This document shows, in pieces, positions 26,085-34,026 of a stretch of 64,000 nt of DNA. Source of the stretch: Pseudarthrobacter cellobiosi (lineage in GTDB: Bacteria > Actinomycetota > Actinomycetes > Actinomycetales > Micrococcaceae); contig NZ_JAMXBJ010000049.1 in the NCBI RefSeq assembly GCF_023913755.1, positions 235,925-299,924 on the forward strand, written 5' to 3'. The notes under the pieces were generated by a model that did not search any database, was not told where the DNA came from, and saw only the letters and a program-made list of their open reading frames with translations. The translations under genes and the position numbers were made by a program. Each line of letters begins with the position of its first letter. The first letter of the stretch is position 1.

Positions 26085-26720
26085 ATGAGTACATTCCAGG
26101 GCATCCCAGCAGGGGCATTCGCGTTCTATGCCGAACTTGAGGACAACAACAACCGTGAGTGGTGGCTGGAGCACAAGGACAGCTACAACACCCTGGTGCG
26201 GGATCCGGTCACGGCCCTGCTGGCTGAACTGGAGCCGCGGTTCGGGCCGGGCAAGATCTTCCGGCCCAACCGGGACATCAGGTTCGCCCAAGACAAATCG
26301 CCCTACAAGACTGCCCAGGGAGCGTTCGCGTCGTCCCAGGAAGGCGTGGGATATTACGTCCAGGTGAGCGCCGACGGGCTGCTGGTGGGCGGCGGCTGCC
26401 ACACCAGTACGCCGGCCCAGCTGGCCCGCTTCCGGAACTCCGTGGATGCCTCCGGGACCGGCGAATCGCTGCGGCACATCGTGGATGCCGTGGCTGCCGC
26501 GGGCTTTGCGGTGGAGGGCGAAACGCTCAAGACAGTGCCGCGCGGTTTCGACAAGGACCATCCCCGGGCGGAGTTGCTGAAGCACAAGTCGCTGTCCGCC
26601 GGCATCGAGCTGGGCCAGCCGGAGTGGCTGGATTCGCCGGCGGCGGCGCAGGAAATCGCGGCGCTGTGGGACCAGCTGCGGCCGTTGGTGGACTGGGTGG
26701 GCCGGCATGCGGCGCCCTGA
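26085..26720 (+). CDS. DUF2461 domain protein
   Basis: A 211-residue protein matching the DUF2461 (TIGR02453) family along its length: FYAELEDNNNREWWLEHKDS near the start, then RFGPGKIFRPNRDIRFAQDK, SPYKTAQGAFASS, and a GYYVQVSADGLLVGGGCH segment. No biochemical role is established to my knowledge. It has no membrane segment and is followed 53 bases later by the IclR gene in the same direction. Confidence 0.88.
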   Translation: MSTFQGIPAGAFAFYAELEDNNNREWWLEHKDSYNTLVRDPVTALLAELEPRFGPGKIFRPNRDIRFAQDKSPYKTAQGAFASSQEGVGYYVQVSADGLLVGGGCHTSTPAQLARFRNSVDASGTGESLRHIVDAVAAAGFAVEGETLKTVPRGFDKDHPRAELLKHKSLSAGIELGQPEWLDSPAAAQEIAALWDQLRPLVDWVGRHAAP

Positions 26721-26773
26721 TGCCAGACTTCCTGTAGATGGGATCGCTCCCTATACGTGGGATAATTAAGGGC

Positions 26774-27547
26774 ATGGAAGCTAATCCCGCAGGGGCCCGC
26801 ACGCTGGAGCGCGGACTCAGCCTGCTCGACCACGTCGCTGCGGGCGCCCACCGGCTCGAAGACATCACTCAGGCCTCGGGTCTCAGCCGATCGGCGACCC
26901 ACCGCATGCTGACCACTCTCGTGGCAGGCCGGTACCTCAGCCAGCAGCCGGACCACAGTTACCACCTGGGCATCAAACTGCTGGAGCTCGGCACCAAGGC
27001 GGAGGCAAAGATCAGCCTCCCGGACACCGTGCAGACCATCCTCGCCGGGATCGCCAAGACCACGCAGGACACCACGCACCTGGGCATCCTCAGCGGCGAC
27101 GATGTCCTGTACCTGGCCAAGGCCCGCGGCCATCGCGGCATTGAAATGGCGTCCCGTCCCGGGGCACGGTTGCGGGCGCAGAACACCGCCATGGGCAAAG
27201 CCCTGCTGGCAGCCCAGTATGGAAATGACGAGGCCGTCCGCGCCTTCGATACCGCGGCAATCGCCACACCCCGCTCCATCCAGGATGTTGACGCTTTCCG
27301 GACCGTGTTGGATCAAGCCAGGGCGGACGGCTACGCGCTGGATGACCAGGAGAACGAACTCGGCATCACCTGTGTTGCCATCGCCATCCCGGACCTGCTC
27401 GGCAGGGTCGCGGCCGCTGCCTCCATCTCAGCCCCCAGCGTTCACATGACGCCGGAACGGATTCAATCACTCGTGGCACTGCTCCAGGACGTGCAGCCTG
27501 AGCTCAGCCGCTGCCTGCCGCCAGGATTTGAAAGGGCTTGGATCTAG
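26774..27547 (+). CDS. IclR-family transcriptional regulator
   Basis: A 257-residue regulator with an N-terminal winged helix (ARTLERGLSLLDHVAAGAH to SGLSRSATHRMLTTLVAGRY) and a C-terminal effector domain (ARGHRGIEMASRPGARLRAQ, then MGKALLAA and ELGITCVAIAIPD). It is convergent with the KDG kinase-aldolase-dehydrogenase cluster, and KdgR of other bacteria is an IclR protein, so control of that cluster is likely by analogy. A TCCC...GGGA inverted motif lies just before its start (26749-26763). Confidence 0.9.
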   Translation: MEANPAGARTLERGLSLLDHVAAGAHRLEDITQASGLSRSATHRMLTTLVAGRYLSQQPDHSYHLGIKLLELGTKAEAKISLPDTVQTILAGIAKTTQDTTHLGILSGDDVLYLAKARGHRGIEMASRPGARLRAQNTAMGKALLAAQYGNDEAVRAFDTAAIATPRSIQDVDAFRTVLDQARADGYALDDQENELGITCVAIAIPDLLGRVAAAASISAPSVHMTPERIQSLVALLQDVQPELSRCLPPGFERAWI

Positions 27548-27640
27548 CGCCCTCGCGCCGATCCAGGCCCTTTCCGCCGGCCCCTTTACGGGACCAGTTC
27601 CGGCTGCGGCTTTCAGCTTGGGCTAGGGTTCAACCCCGGC

Positions 27641-28591
27641 TCAGCGTGCCACCGGTTCCGTGGCGTCCAGCATGGCCAGCTCGTGCCGGCGCGGCATGCC
27701 TTCCCAGTCGCCGGGCACCAGGCAGGCAAAGGCTCCCGTGCGGACCGCGGTCAGCAGCCGCTCCTGCACCGAGGCACCGGCCAGCAGGTCCGAGATGTAG
27801 CCGGCCACAAAGGCGTCGCCGGCCCCCACGGTGTCGATGGCGTTGACGCGGACGGCGTCCTGCACGTATTCCACTCCGTCGATCACGGCGGCACAGCCTG
27901 CGGCTCCCCGCTTGATGACCGCCTGGCTCGGCCCGAGGGCGGCGACCCGGCGGGCAAGCTCCAGGGAGTCATCGGACTTTCCTACCGCGATGGCGGCTTC
28001 GTCGTCCCCGGCGAACACGATGTCCGCCTGGGCAATGAAGTTCCGGAAAACGTCAACGGCTTCGTCGGCGGACCACAGCGCGGCGCGGTAGTTGAGGTCG
28101 AACGAGACCAGGACGCCGGCCTCGCGGGCAACGTCCAGCGCATGTTGCGCCGCCCGGGCTGCCTCCGGCGAAAGGGCGGGCGTGATGCCCGTGAGGTGCA
28201 GCAGCCGGGCGTTGGCAATCCGCTCGGCCGGGATGTCCTCCGGGGACAGCCGGGAGCCCGCGCTGCCGGCCCGGTAGTACCAGACCTTGAGCTGGTCCAT
28301 GGTGCGCCGCTCCTTGATCATGAGGCCGGTGGGCGCCGACTCATCGCGCAGCGGGTCAACCACGATCCCCTCGGCGGCGAGCTCACGCAGGACGAGTTCA
28401 CCGAGGCTGTCGTTGCCGACGCGCCCAACCCATGTCACCGAGGTGCCCAGGCGCCGCAGCGCGATGGCAAAGTTGCTCTCGGAGCCGCCCATGCCCAGGC
28501 TGAGCGAGGACACCTGGGCCAGCGGGCCGGGCGTCTCGGCCTTCATCAGGCCCATCGTTTCGCCGAGGGTCACGACGTCGGTGAAGGTCAC
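27641..28591 (-). CDS. kdgK: 2-keto-3-deoxygluconate kinase (PfkB family)
   Basis: A 316-residue ribokinase-family sugar kinase. The C-terminal PfkB signature DTVGAGDAFVAGYI carries the catalytic Asp (about residue 260); the N-terminal region has GMGGSESNFAIALRRLG, the glycine pair typical of PfkB carbohydrate kinases. It would phosphorylate 2-keto-3-deoxygluconate to KDPG, the substrate of the next enzyme encoded upstream. The assignment to KDG rests partly on neighbours. Its start overlaps the aldolase stop by four bases. Confidence 0.85.
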   Translation of the reverse strand: MTFTDVVTLGETMGLMKAETPGPLAQVSSLSLGMGGSESNFAIALRRLGTSVTWVGRVGNDSLGELVLRELAAEGIVVDPLRDESAPTGLMIKERRTMDQLKVWYYRAGSAGSRLSPEDIPAERIANARLLHLTGITPALSPEAARAAQHALDVAREAGVLVSFDLNYRAALWSADEAVDVFRNFIAQADIVFAGDDEAAIAVGKSDDSLELARRVAALGPSQAVIKRGAAGCAAVIDGVEYVQDAVRVNAIDTVGAGDAFVAGYISDLLAGASVQERLLTAVRTGAFACLVPGDWEGMPRRHELAMLDATEPVAR

Positions 28592-29252
28592 CGGGCACCC
28601 CTCGCCTGGACGGCGTCCGCCACCAGGGAACTGAGCTGCCGGGCGCGGTCGGTGAGGGCGGCGAGGTCGCCGCCGGAGAACGCATCACGGAGCAGCGGTC
28701 CGCCCAGGCTGACGGCAAGCGCCCCTGCGGCGATCCAGTCCGCGGCGTCATCGATGCCGATGCCGCCGGACGGAATGACCCGCATGTCCGGGAAGGGCCC
28801 GCGAAGCTGCCCAATGTAGCCGGGGCCGACGGTGGAGGCGGGGAACAGCTTCACGGCCGTTGCCCCCGCCTGCATGCCGGTCAGCAGTTCGGTGGGCGTC
28901 AGCCCGCCGGGGAACACCGGAACGCCGGCCGCAACCGCAGCGCGGATCACGTCCGTCACCATGGCGGGCGTCACCAGGTAGTCCGCGCCGCCGTCGAGCG
29001 CCTGCGTAGCCTGGTCACCGGAGGTGACGGTGCCGACGCCGATTTCCGCGTCGGCGCCGAACTGCCGTTTGATGTCCGGCAGGAAGTCGAACACGCCGTC
29101 GGTGCTGAGGGTCAGTTCGATGGACCTGACGCCGCCCCTGACCAGGGCGTCGATGACCGGGGCGTATTCCGGGCATGCCGGGCGCGGAGGACTGCCACCA
29201 CAGGGTTCTCCTGCAGGATGGCGGAAACGGGAGGGCTCTGGAGATCGCTCAT
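28588..29252 (-). pseudogene. eda: KDPG aldolase, frameshifted near residue 27
   Basis: Class I 2-keto-3-deoxy-6-phosphogluconate aldolase. The main frame encodes EYAPVIDALVRGGVRSIELT, FPGGLTPTE and the Schiff-base lysine in TAVKLFPAS. The natural start is ATG at 29252, which overlaps the SDR stop as ATGA and reads MSDLQSPPVSAILQENPVVA then VLRARHA, but that frame runs into the wrong phase at about 29172-29178. Inserting one G (CGGAATAC to CGGGAATAC) restores a continuous enzyme of normal length (about 221 residues). Either a real one-base deletion in a G run or a sequencing error. As it stands the N-terminal strand is out of frame. Confidence 0.82.
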
Positions 29253-30019
29253 CGGGCCAGCCACCCGCCGTCGACCGGCAGTAGGACGCCGTGGATGTAG
29301 TCCGCAGCTGGGGAGGCCAGGAACACCACGGCGCCGGCCAGGTCACCGCCGGTGCCCCAGCGTGCCGCCGGGATCCGGACTGAAATCTGTTCATGGCGCT
29401 GGGCGTCTGCCAGCAGCGCCTCGTTCATGTCAGTGGCGATATAGCCCGGCGCAACCGCATTGACGTTCACGCCGCGGGGTGCCCATTCGTTGCACAACGC
29501 CTTGGTCAGCTGCGCCACGGCACCCTTCGACGCGGCGTGGGCCAGAACCCGCAGGCCGCCCTGGAACGTGAGGAGGGAGGCCATGTTGATGATCTTCCCG
29601 CCACCGCGTTCCACCATCGGGGTGCCGAACCCCTGGCACAGCTGGAAGACGGCGCGGGTGTTGATGGCCATAACGCGGTCAAAGTCGGACAGCGGGAACT
29701 CGGTCGCGTCGTGCCGGATCTGGGTTCCTGCGTTGTTGACCAGGATGTCGATCTGGTGTCCCGCGAGGGTTTCCGCTGTGGCGGCGGCGACGGACTCTTC
29801 GCTGGCCAGGTCCACGTGGACCGCGGCGGCGCTGACGCCTGCCTTTTCCGCAGCGGCTGCCAGTTCGGGGGCCAAGGGGCCGCGCTGGGGTGCCACAACG
29901 CTGGCGCCGGCGTTGACCAGCCCGAGGGCAATGCCCAGGCCGATCCCGCGGGAGGCGCCGGTCACGGCTGCGGTTTTGCCGCTGAGGTCAAACGACGATT
30001 TCTCTGCTGTGTGGTTCAT
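29249..30019 (-). CDS. SDR-family oxidoreductase (KduD-like) with altered active site
   Basis: A 256-residue short-chain dehydrogenase similar to 2-deoxy-D-gluconate 3-dehydrogenase KduD. The nucleotide motif is TGASRGIGLGIA (about residue 20), NNAG is present (VNNAGTQIRHD), the catalytic Ser lies in IINMASLLTF, and the C-terminus is PGYIATDMNEAL. The YxxxK motif, however, reads HAASK: the codon is CAC (His) where TAC (Tyr) is expected. Loss of the catalytic Tyr normally abolishes activity. It overlaps both neighbours by four bases in the KDG operon. Confidence 0.85.
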   Translation of the reverse strand: MNHTAEKSSFDLSGKTAAVTGASRGIGLGIALGLVNAGASVVAPQRGPLAPELAAAAEKAGVSAAAVHVDLASEESVAAATAETLAGHQIDILVNNAGTQIRHDATEFPLSDFDRVMAINTRAVFQLCQGFGTPMVERGGGKIINMASLLTFQGGLRVLAHAASKGAVAQLTKALCNEWAPRGVNVNAVAPGYIATDMNEALLADAQRHEQISVRIPAARWGTGGDLAGAVVFLASPAADYIHGVLLPVDGGWLAR

Positions 30020-30450
30020 GAACTTTCCTGGGTTTTCGCGGCGGGCGCCGCGGCTGGACTGACAAAGACTTTGAGGACGCGTCCGGACGCCATCGCCTGG
30101 TCAAAGGCCTGGCGGGTGTCCTCCAGGGCGAACACCTGGGTGGGAATGCGGTCCAGCCCCAGTTCACGGCTTTCGATGAGTTCCACCGCGCGCTCCACGG
30201 CCGCCCTGGTGTAGACCCGGACGCCTACCACGGTGTTCTCGGCGAACGTCAGGGCTTGGAGGTCCAGTTCGACGGGCTTTTTGTAGACGCCTAGGAGGAC
30301 GATGGTGCCGCGCACACGGACAGCCCGGGGCAGCATCGCGGCGACCGAGGGGTGGGCGGCCGAGTCGAAGACGATGTCCGCGCCGTCCCCGCCGGTGGCG
30401 GCAAGATTGGCCTTCGGGGTCCAGGACCGCCGACTTACTGCGAACAACAT
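30016..30450 (-). pseudogene. Zinc-type alcohol dehydrogenase, C-terminal remnant
   Basis: Only the last about 130 residues of a medium-chain dehydrogenase (butanediol/sorbitol dehydrogenase type) remain: DGADIVFDSAAHPSVAAML, RVRGTIVLLGVYKKPVELDL, and AFDQAMASGRVLKVFV. The zinc-binding and most of the nucleotide-binding parts are missing, and a promoter with a palindrome stands directly upstream, so a deletion removed the 5' part of the gene. A short reading from ATG at 30450 could still be made but cannot be active. Its stop overlaps the SDR start (ATGA). Confidence 0.78.
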
Positions 30451-30471
30451 CGTTCTCAGCCACAGTTCACC

Positions 30472-30497
30472 ATTTCTCTTTGGCGCCAAAGAGAAAT
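30472..30497. promoter_or_regulatory. Perfect 26-bp palindrome, operator of the KDG operon
   Basis: ATTTCTCTTTGGCGCCAAAG continuing AGAAAT is its own reverse complement over 26 bases. Its edge falls where the transcript start of the promoter at 30503-30532 is expected, an ideal place for a repressor. LacI- and IclR-type operators can have this form; the adjacent IclR gene at 26774 is a candidate. Confidence 0.75.
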
Positions 30498-30502
30498 TTC
30501 CT

Positions 30503-30532
30503 ATTATCGGGACAATATCCCAAAAACTCCAA
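30503..30532 (-). promoter_or_regulatory. Promoter of the KDG operon
   Basis: On the minus strand TTGGAG (-35) is followed after 18 bases by GATAAT (-10), a close match to a housekeeping sigma promoter, directed into the truncated dehydrogenase and the KduD, aldolase and kinase genes. An extra GGGATATTGTCCC inverted motif overlaps the spacer. Confidence 0.6.
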
Positions 30533-30581
30533 GCACGACTATATAGGCCTTATCGGCCAGATCACAAAGGCGGGTTAAACA

Positions 30582-30624
30582 GCAGAGGCACCCTGCCACC
30601 AAAGGGGTGGACGGGTGCCTCTGC
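30582..30624 (-). terminator. Terminator after the amino acid permease gene
   Basis: GCAGAGGCACCC pairs with GGGTGCCTCTGC (12 bp) around a 19-base loop, 29 bases beyond the permease stop on the minus strand, followed by TGTTTAA. Confidence 0.7.
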
Positions 30625-30652
30625 CTTGTTTACAGGCCTGGTGGCCGCTGGC

Positions 30653-32233
30653 TTACGTGCGGGTGAGTGCCTCGTCGTCGACTGCTGCATCGCTGCCGGA
30701 AAGGCGGGCGTCCGCGCCGGATTCCGTGGCGGATTGCGTGTCGTCCACGGCGGACTTGGCCTCGGCGAACTTTTCGTTCAGGCGGGAGTGCCGCTGGCCG
30801 TAGGCGAAGTAGATCACAACGCCGATGACCAGCCAGCCGGCGAAGAAGATCCACGTCTCCACGGCGAGGTTCGTCATCAGGTACAGGCACAGGACGGCGG
30901 AAACCACTGGGAGGACTTTGCCGAACGGGACGCGGAAGGACGGCTTCAGGTCCGGGCGCTTTTTACGCAGCACCAGGATGCCCAGGCTCACCACAACAAA
31001 CGCCGACAGCGTGCCGATGTTAATCATTTCTTCCAGAAGGTCAACGTTGGTCAGGCCGGCCACAAGTGCTACGGCGGCGCCGCAGATGATCTGGAGGCGG
31101 ACCGGCGTCGAACGCTTTTCGCTGGTCTTGGACAGCGCGCGGGGCAGCAGTCCGTCGCGGCTCATGGCCAGCACCACGCGGGACAGCCCCATGAGCAGCA
31201 CCATGATGACCGTGGTGAGGCCGATCAGGGATCCGAAGGCGATGACCTTGGCCGCGGTGGTGTTGCCTACGGCCTCGAACGCGGTGGTGAGGGTGGGGGT
31301 CTCGGCCGCCGCGAGGTCCGTGTAGGACACCATGCCGGTGAGCGCGAGGGACACCAGGATGTAGAGCAGCGTCACCACGGCCAGGCCGCCGAAGATGCCG
31401 CGCGGCAGGGTCTTCTGCGGGTTCTTGACTTCCTCCGCGGACGTGGCCACGACGTCAAAGCCGATGAAGGCGAAGAACACCAGGGCCGCGCCGGCGAAGA
31501 TGCCCAGGGTGCCGTACTGGGCGGGCGCGGCGCCGGTGAGGAAGCCGAAGAACGACTGCTTCAGGACGTCCGCGCTACCACCGGCAGTGGGTTCCGCGGC
31601 GGGCACGAACGGCGTGTAGTTTTCGAACTTCACGTACGTGAAGCCCACGACGATCACAAACAGCACCACGGCGATCTTGATCATGGTGAAGACGTTGCCC
31701 ACGCGGGCGGAGAGCTTGGTGCCGAGCACCAGGAGCACGGTGAAGACGGCAACGATCAGGAAGGCGCCCCAGTAGAGGTCCACGCCGCCGAGCGACAGCG
31801 CCGGCGGTACGTCGGCCCCCATCAGCGCAAACACCTTGCTGAGGTAGATGCCCCAGTACTTGGCGATCACGGCCGCGGCGGTGAACAGTTCCAGGATCAG
31901 GTTCCAGCCGATGATCCATGCCAGCAGTTCGCCCATGGTGGCGTACGTAAAGACGTAAGCTGATCCGGCGACCGGGATGGCGGTGGCGAACTCGGCGTAG
32001 CACATGATGGCCAGGGCACACGTCACGGCGGCAATGGCGAAGGACAACGTCACGGCGGGGCCGGAGAAGTTGGCCGCGGCCTTGGCGCCCACCGAGAAGA
32101 TGCCGGCGCCGACAGCGACGGCGACACCCATGATCATCAGGTCCCAGCTGCTGAGCGACCGCGTGAGCTTGCGTCCGGGTTCATCGGCGTCGGCAATGGA
32201 CTGCTCGATGGATTTGGTCCGGAGAAGGTTCAT
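30653..32233 (-). CDS. Amino acid permease (APC family, CAT-like)
   Basis: A 526-residue membrane transporter with about 12-14 hydrophobic segments. It opens LLRTKSIEQSIADADEPGRK, then LTRSLSSWDLMIMGVAVAVG and AGIFSVGAKAAANFSGPAVT, the start and first helix of cationic-amino-acid-transporter-like APC permeases, and includes FIGFDVVATSAEEVKNPQKT in the middle. The C-terminal 40 residues are charged and cytoplasmic. ATG at 32233 has no good ribosome site; an in-frame GTG at 32245 (AGGA upstream) is an equally likely start. Substrate not predictable beyond amino acids or amines. Confidence 0.9.
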   Translation of the reverse strand: MNLLRTKSIEQSIADADEPGRKLTRSLSSWDLMIMGVAVAVGAGIFSVGAKAAANFSGPAVTLSFAIAAVTCALAIMCYAEFATAIPVAGSAYVFTYATMGELLAWIIGWNLILELFTAAAVIAKYWGIYLSKVFALMGADVPPALSLGGVDLYWGAFLIVAVFTVLLVLGTKLSARVGNVFTMIKIAVVLFVIVVGFTYVKFENYTPFVPAAEPTAGGSADVLKQSFFGFLTGAAPAQYGTLGIFAGAALVFFAFIGFDVVATSAEEVKNPQKTLPRGIFGGLAVVTLLYILVSLALTGMVSYTDLAAAETPTLTTAFEAVGNTTAAKVIAFGSLIGLTTVIMVLLMGLSRVVLAMSRDGLLPRALSKTSEKRSTPVRLQIICGAAVALVAGLTNVDLLEEMINIGTLSAFVVVSLGILVLRKKRPDLKPSFRVPFGKVLPVVSAVLCLYLMTNLAVETWIFFAGWLVIGVVIYFAYGQRHSRLNEKFAEAKSAVDDTQSATESGADARLSGSDAAVDDEALTRT

Positions 32234-32359
32234 AAGGAGATCCACAATCCTGATAGGGGATGGAAACAGACTTATCAACTTTACTGTCCATCCACAGGAC
32301 GGTTCCAGCCGTCCCGCATCGTGAGACGCCCCAGATGCCGAAGTTAATTGCGGAAAACA

Positions 32360-32391
32360 CCTTGGGGCCCTCCTTCTGGAGGGCCCCAAGG
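32360..32391 (-). terminator. Strong hairpin after the DUF779 gene
   Basis: CCTTGGGGCCCTCC pairs perfectly with GGAGGGCCCCAAGG (14 bp) around TTCT. It lies 18 bases beyond the DUF779 stop on the minus strand and is followed there by GTGTTTTCC, a short T-run. Confidence 0.8.
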
Positions 32392-32408
32392 CTAAAGCAT
32401 CGAACCGA

Positions 32409-32816
32409 CTAGACGGGCCAGTCCATCAGCTTTGACCGGATCAGGAACCGCTTGCCTTCCGGCGCCTCAACCGAGAACCCACTCCCCCGGCCCTGGACCA
32501 CGTCCACGGTCAGATGGGTGTGGCTCCAGTAGTTGAACTGCTCCTTCGACATCCAGAACTCGACGGGCTGCGGCTCCAGGCCGTCGGCGATGTCGAACAG
32601 CCCTAGGAGGACGTCCGCTTCCGCGGTGATGAATTCCCCGGCCGGGTAACACATAGGCGAGGACCCGTCGCAGCAGCCGCCGGACTGGTGGAACATGAGG
32701 GGCCCGTGCTGGCCCCACAGCTTCCTGAGCAGTCCCAGGGCCTCGGCCGTGAGCGCCACGCGGGAGATGTCCTCCCCGGGCAGCGTCACCGCCGCGTCAA
32801 GCCTCGCCTCCATCAT
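32409..32816 (-). CDS. DUF779 protein of the alcohol/aldehyde dehydrogenase cluster
   Basis: A 135-residue DUF779 protein: FHQSGGCCDGSSPMCYPAGE (about residues 42-61) with the double Cys and a third Cys, and WMSKEQFNYWSHTHLTVDVV. The family is habitually encoded next to acetaldehyde or other aldehyde dehydrogenases, exactly as here; a role as accessory or metal-binding partner is inferred. Its ATG overlaps the ADH stop by one base. Confidence 0.9.
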   Translation of the reverse strand: MMEARLDAAVTLPGEDISRVALTAEALGLLRKLWGQHGPLMFHQSGGCCDGSSPMCYPAGEFITAEADVLLGLFDIADGLEPQPVEFWMSKEQFNYWSHTHLTVDVVQGRGSGFSVEAPEGKRFLIRSKLMDWPV

Positions 32817-33838
32817 CAGTACCTGATGACGACGCGGCCGTCGATCTTGGCGTGTTTCATCTCGTCAAGAACGGCGTTGACCTCGGAGAGCTCCCGGGTG
32901 GACACCGTGGGATGGATCTTGCCCTCGGCGTAGAACTCGAGTGCTTCCTCCAGGTCCTGCCGGGTCCCCACGATCGAGCCGCGGACGGTCAGGCCCTTGA
33001 GCACAATCTCGAAGATCGGTGCCGGGAAGTCGCCCGGCGGCAAGCCGTTGAACACAATCGTCCCGCCCCTGCGTGCCATGCCGATCGCCTGGCCAAAAGC
33101 AGACGGGTGTACTGCGGTGACAAGCACTCCATGGCAACCTCCGGTTTCGCGTTGGATAACTTCGACGGGATCCTCGTGCAGCGCGTTGACGGTAAGCTCC
33201 GCACCGTGCTTCTTGGCCAGGGCGAGTTTGTCGTCCGCGATATCCACCGCGGCTACCCGCAGGCCCATGGCCACGGCGTACTGGACGGCAATGTGCCCGA
33301 GTCCGCCGATGCCGGAAATGGTGACCCACTGTCCGGGCTTGGCTTCGGTCATCTTCAGGCCCTTGTAGACCGTGACGCCGGCGCAAAGCACCGGGGCGAT
33401 TTCAACGGGGTCCGAGCCCGCCGGGATGCGTGCGGCAAAGCGGGTGTCCACGAGCATGTACTCCCCGAAGGAACCGTCCACGCTGTAGCCGGCGTTCTTC
33501 TGTACTTCGCACAGTGTCTCCCAGCCGGTGCGGCAGTACTGGCAGTCGCCGCAGGCGGACCAGAGCCAGGCGTTGCCGACGAGGTCGCCGACAGCAAGGT
33601 CGGTTACACCTTCACCCAAGGCAACAACTTCGCCCACGCCTTCGTGGCCGGGGATGAACGGCGGTGTCGGCTTGACGGGCCAGTCGCCCTCCGCCGCGTG
33701 GAGGTCTGTGTGGCAGACGCCGGTGGTGATGACCTTGACCAGCGCCTCGCCCCGGCCCGGGGTGGGAATGGGGAGGGTCTGGATCTGAAGATCCTTGCCG
33801 AATTCGGTTACTACTGCTGCTTGCATTGTCGTCGTCAT
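32816..33838 (-). CDS. adhP: Zinc-dependent alcohol dehydrogenase (AdhP-like)
   Basis: A 340-residue medium-chain dehydrogenase. Catalytic zinc ligands lie in GVCHTDLHAAEGDWP (Cys about 38) and GHEGVGEVV; the structural zinc site is CGDCQYCRTGWETLC (about 92-106); the NAD fold has SGIGGLGHIAVQYA. It interconverts primary alcohols and aldehydes with NAD(H). With the aldehyde dehydrogenase upstream and DUF779 downstream it forms an alcohol-to-acid pathway. It is separated from the ALDH gene by 188 bases that contain a GC-rich hairpin, so the two may be separate transcripts. Confidence 0.94.
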   Translation of the reverse strand: MTTTMQAAVVTEFGKDLQIQTLPIPTPGRGEALVKVITTGVCHTDLHAAEGDWPVKPTPPFIPGHEGVGEVVALGEGVTDLAVGDLVGNAWLWSACGDCQYCRTGWETLCEVQKNAGYSVDGSFGEYMLVDTRFAARIPAGSDPVEIAPVLCAGVTVYKGLKMTEAKPGQWVTISGIGGLGHIAVQYAVAMGLRVAAVDIADDKLALAKKHGAELTVNALHEDPVEVIQRETGGCHGVLVTAVHPSAFGQAIGMARRGGTIVFNGLPPGDFPAPIFEIVLKGLTVRGSIVGTRQDLEEALEFYAEGKIHPTVSTRELSEVNAVLDEMKHAKIDGRVVIRY

Positions 33839-33968
33839 TGGCGAAATCCTTGCGTAGATAAAGCGGTGGTGCGGTGAAGGTGGCGCTGCCTTCCTGAGGG
33901 GTGGCCAGGATGGTGCAGGCAGGGACGGATCAGTGCTGACCCGCCCCCGCCCGGGCTAAAGGCGGAGT

Positions 33969-34020
33969 GGGGCGCGAGGGCCCCGTCGTGGCGACGGAGT
34001 CGACACCACGGGAGCGCCCC
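33969..34020 (-). terminator. GC-rich imperfect hairpin after the aldehyde dehydrogenase gene
   Basis: GGGGCGC at 33969 pairs with GCGCCCC at 34014, with further imperfect pairing of CCGTCGTGG with CACCACGG inside. It begins 6 bases beyond the ALDH stop. No T-run, so it could be an attenuating hairpin rather than a full terminator. Confidence 0.4.
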
Positions 34021-34026
34021 AATCCC

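Noticed and set aside
28588..29394. A 268-codon continuous reading of the aldolase with a different N-terminus
   Set aside because: Its first 80 residues are the out-of-phase translation of the SDR gene end and have no aldolase similarity; the natural start is in another frame.
30302..31963. A 553-codon plus-strand frame opposite the amino acid permease
   Set aside because: Composition is His/Gln/Arg/Gly-rich nonsense typical of antisense frames; the permease on the minus strand is clear.
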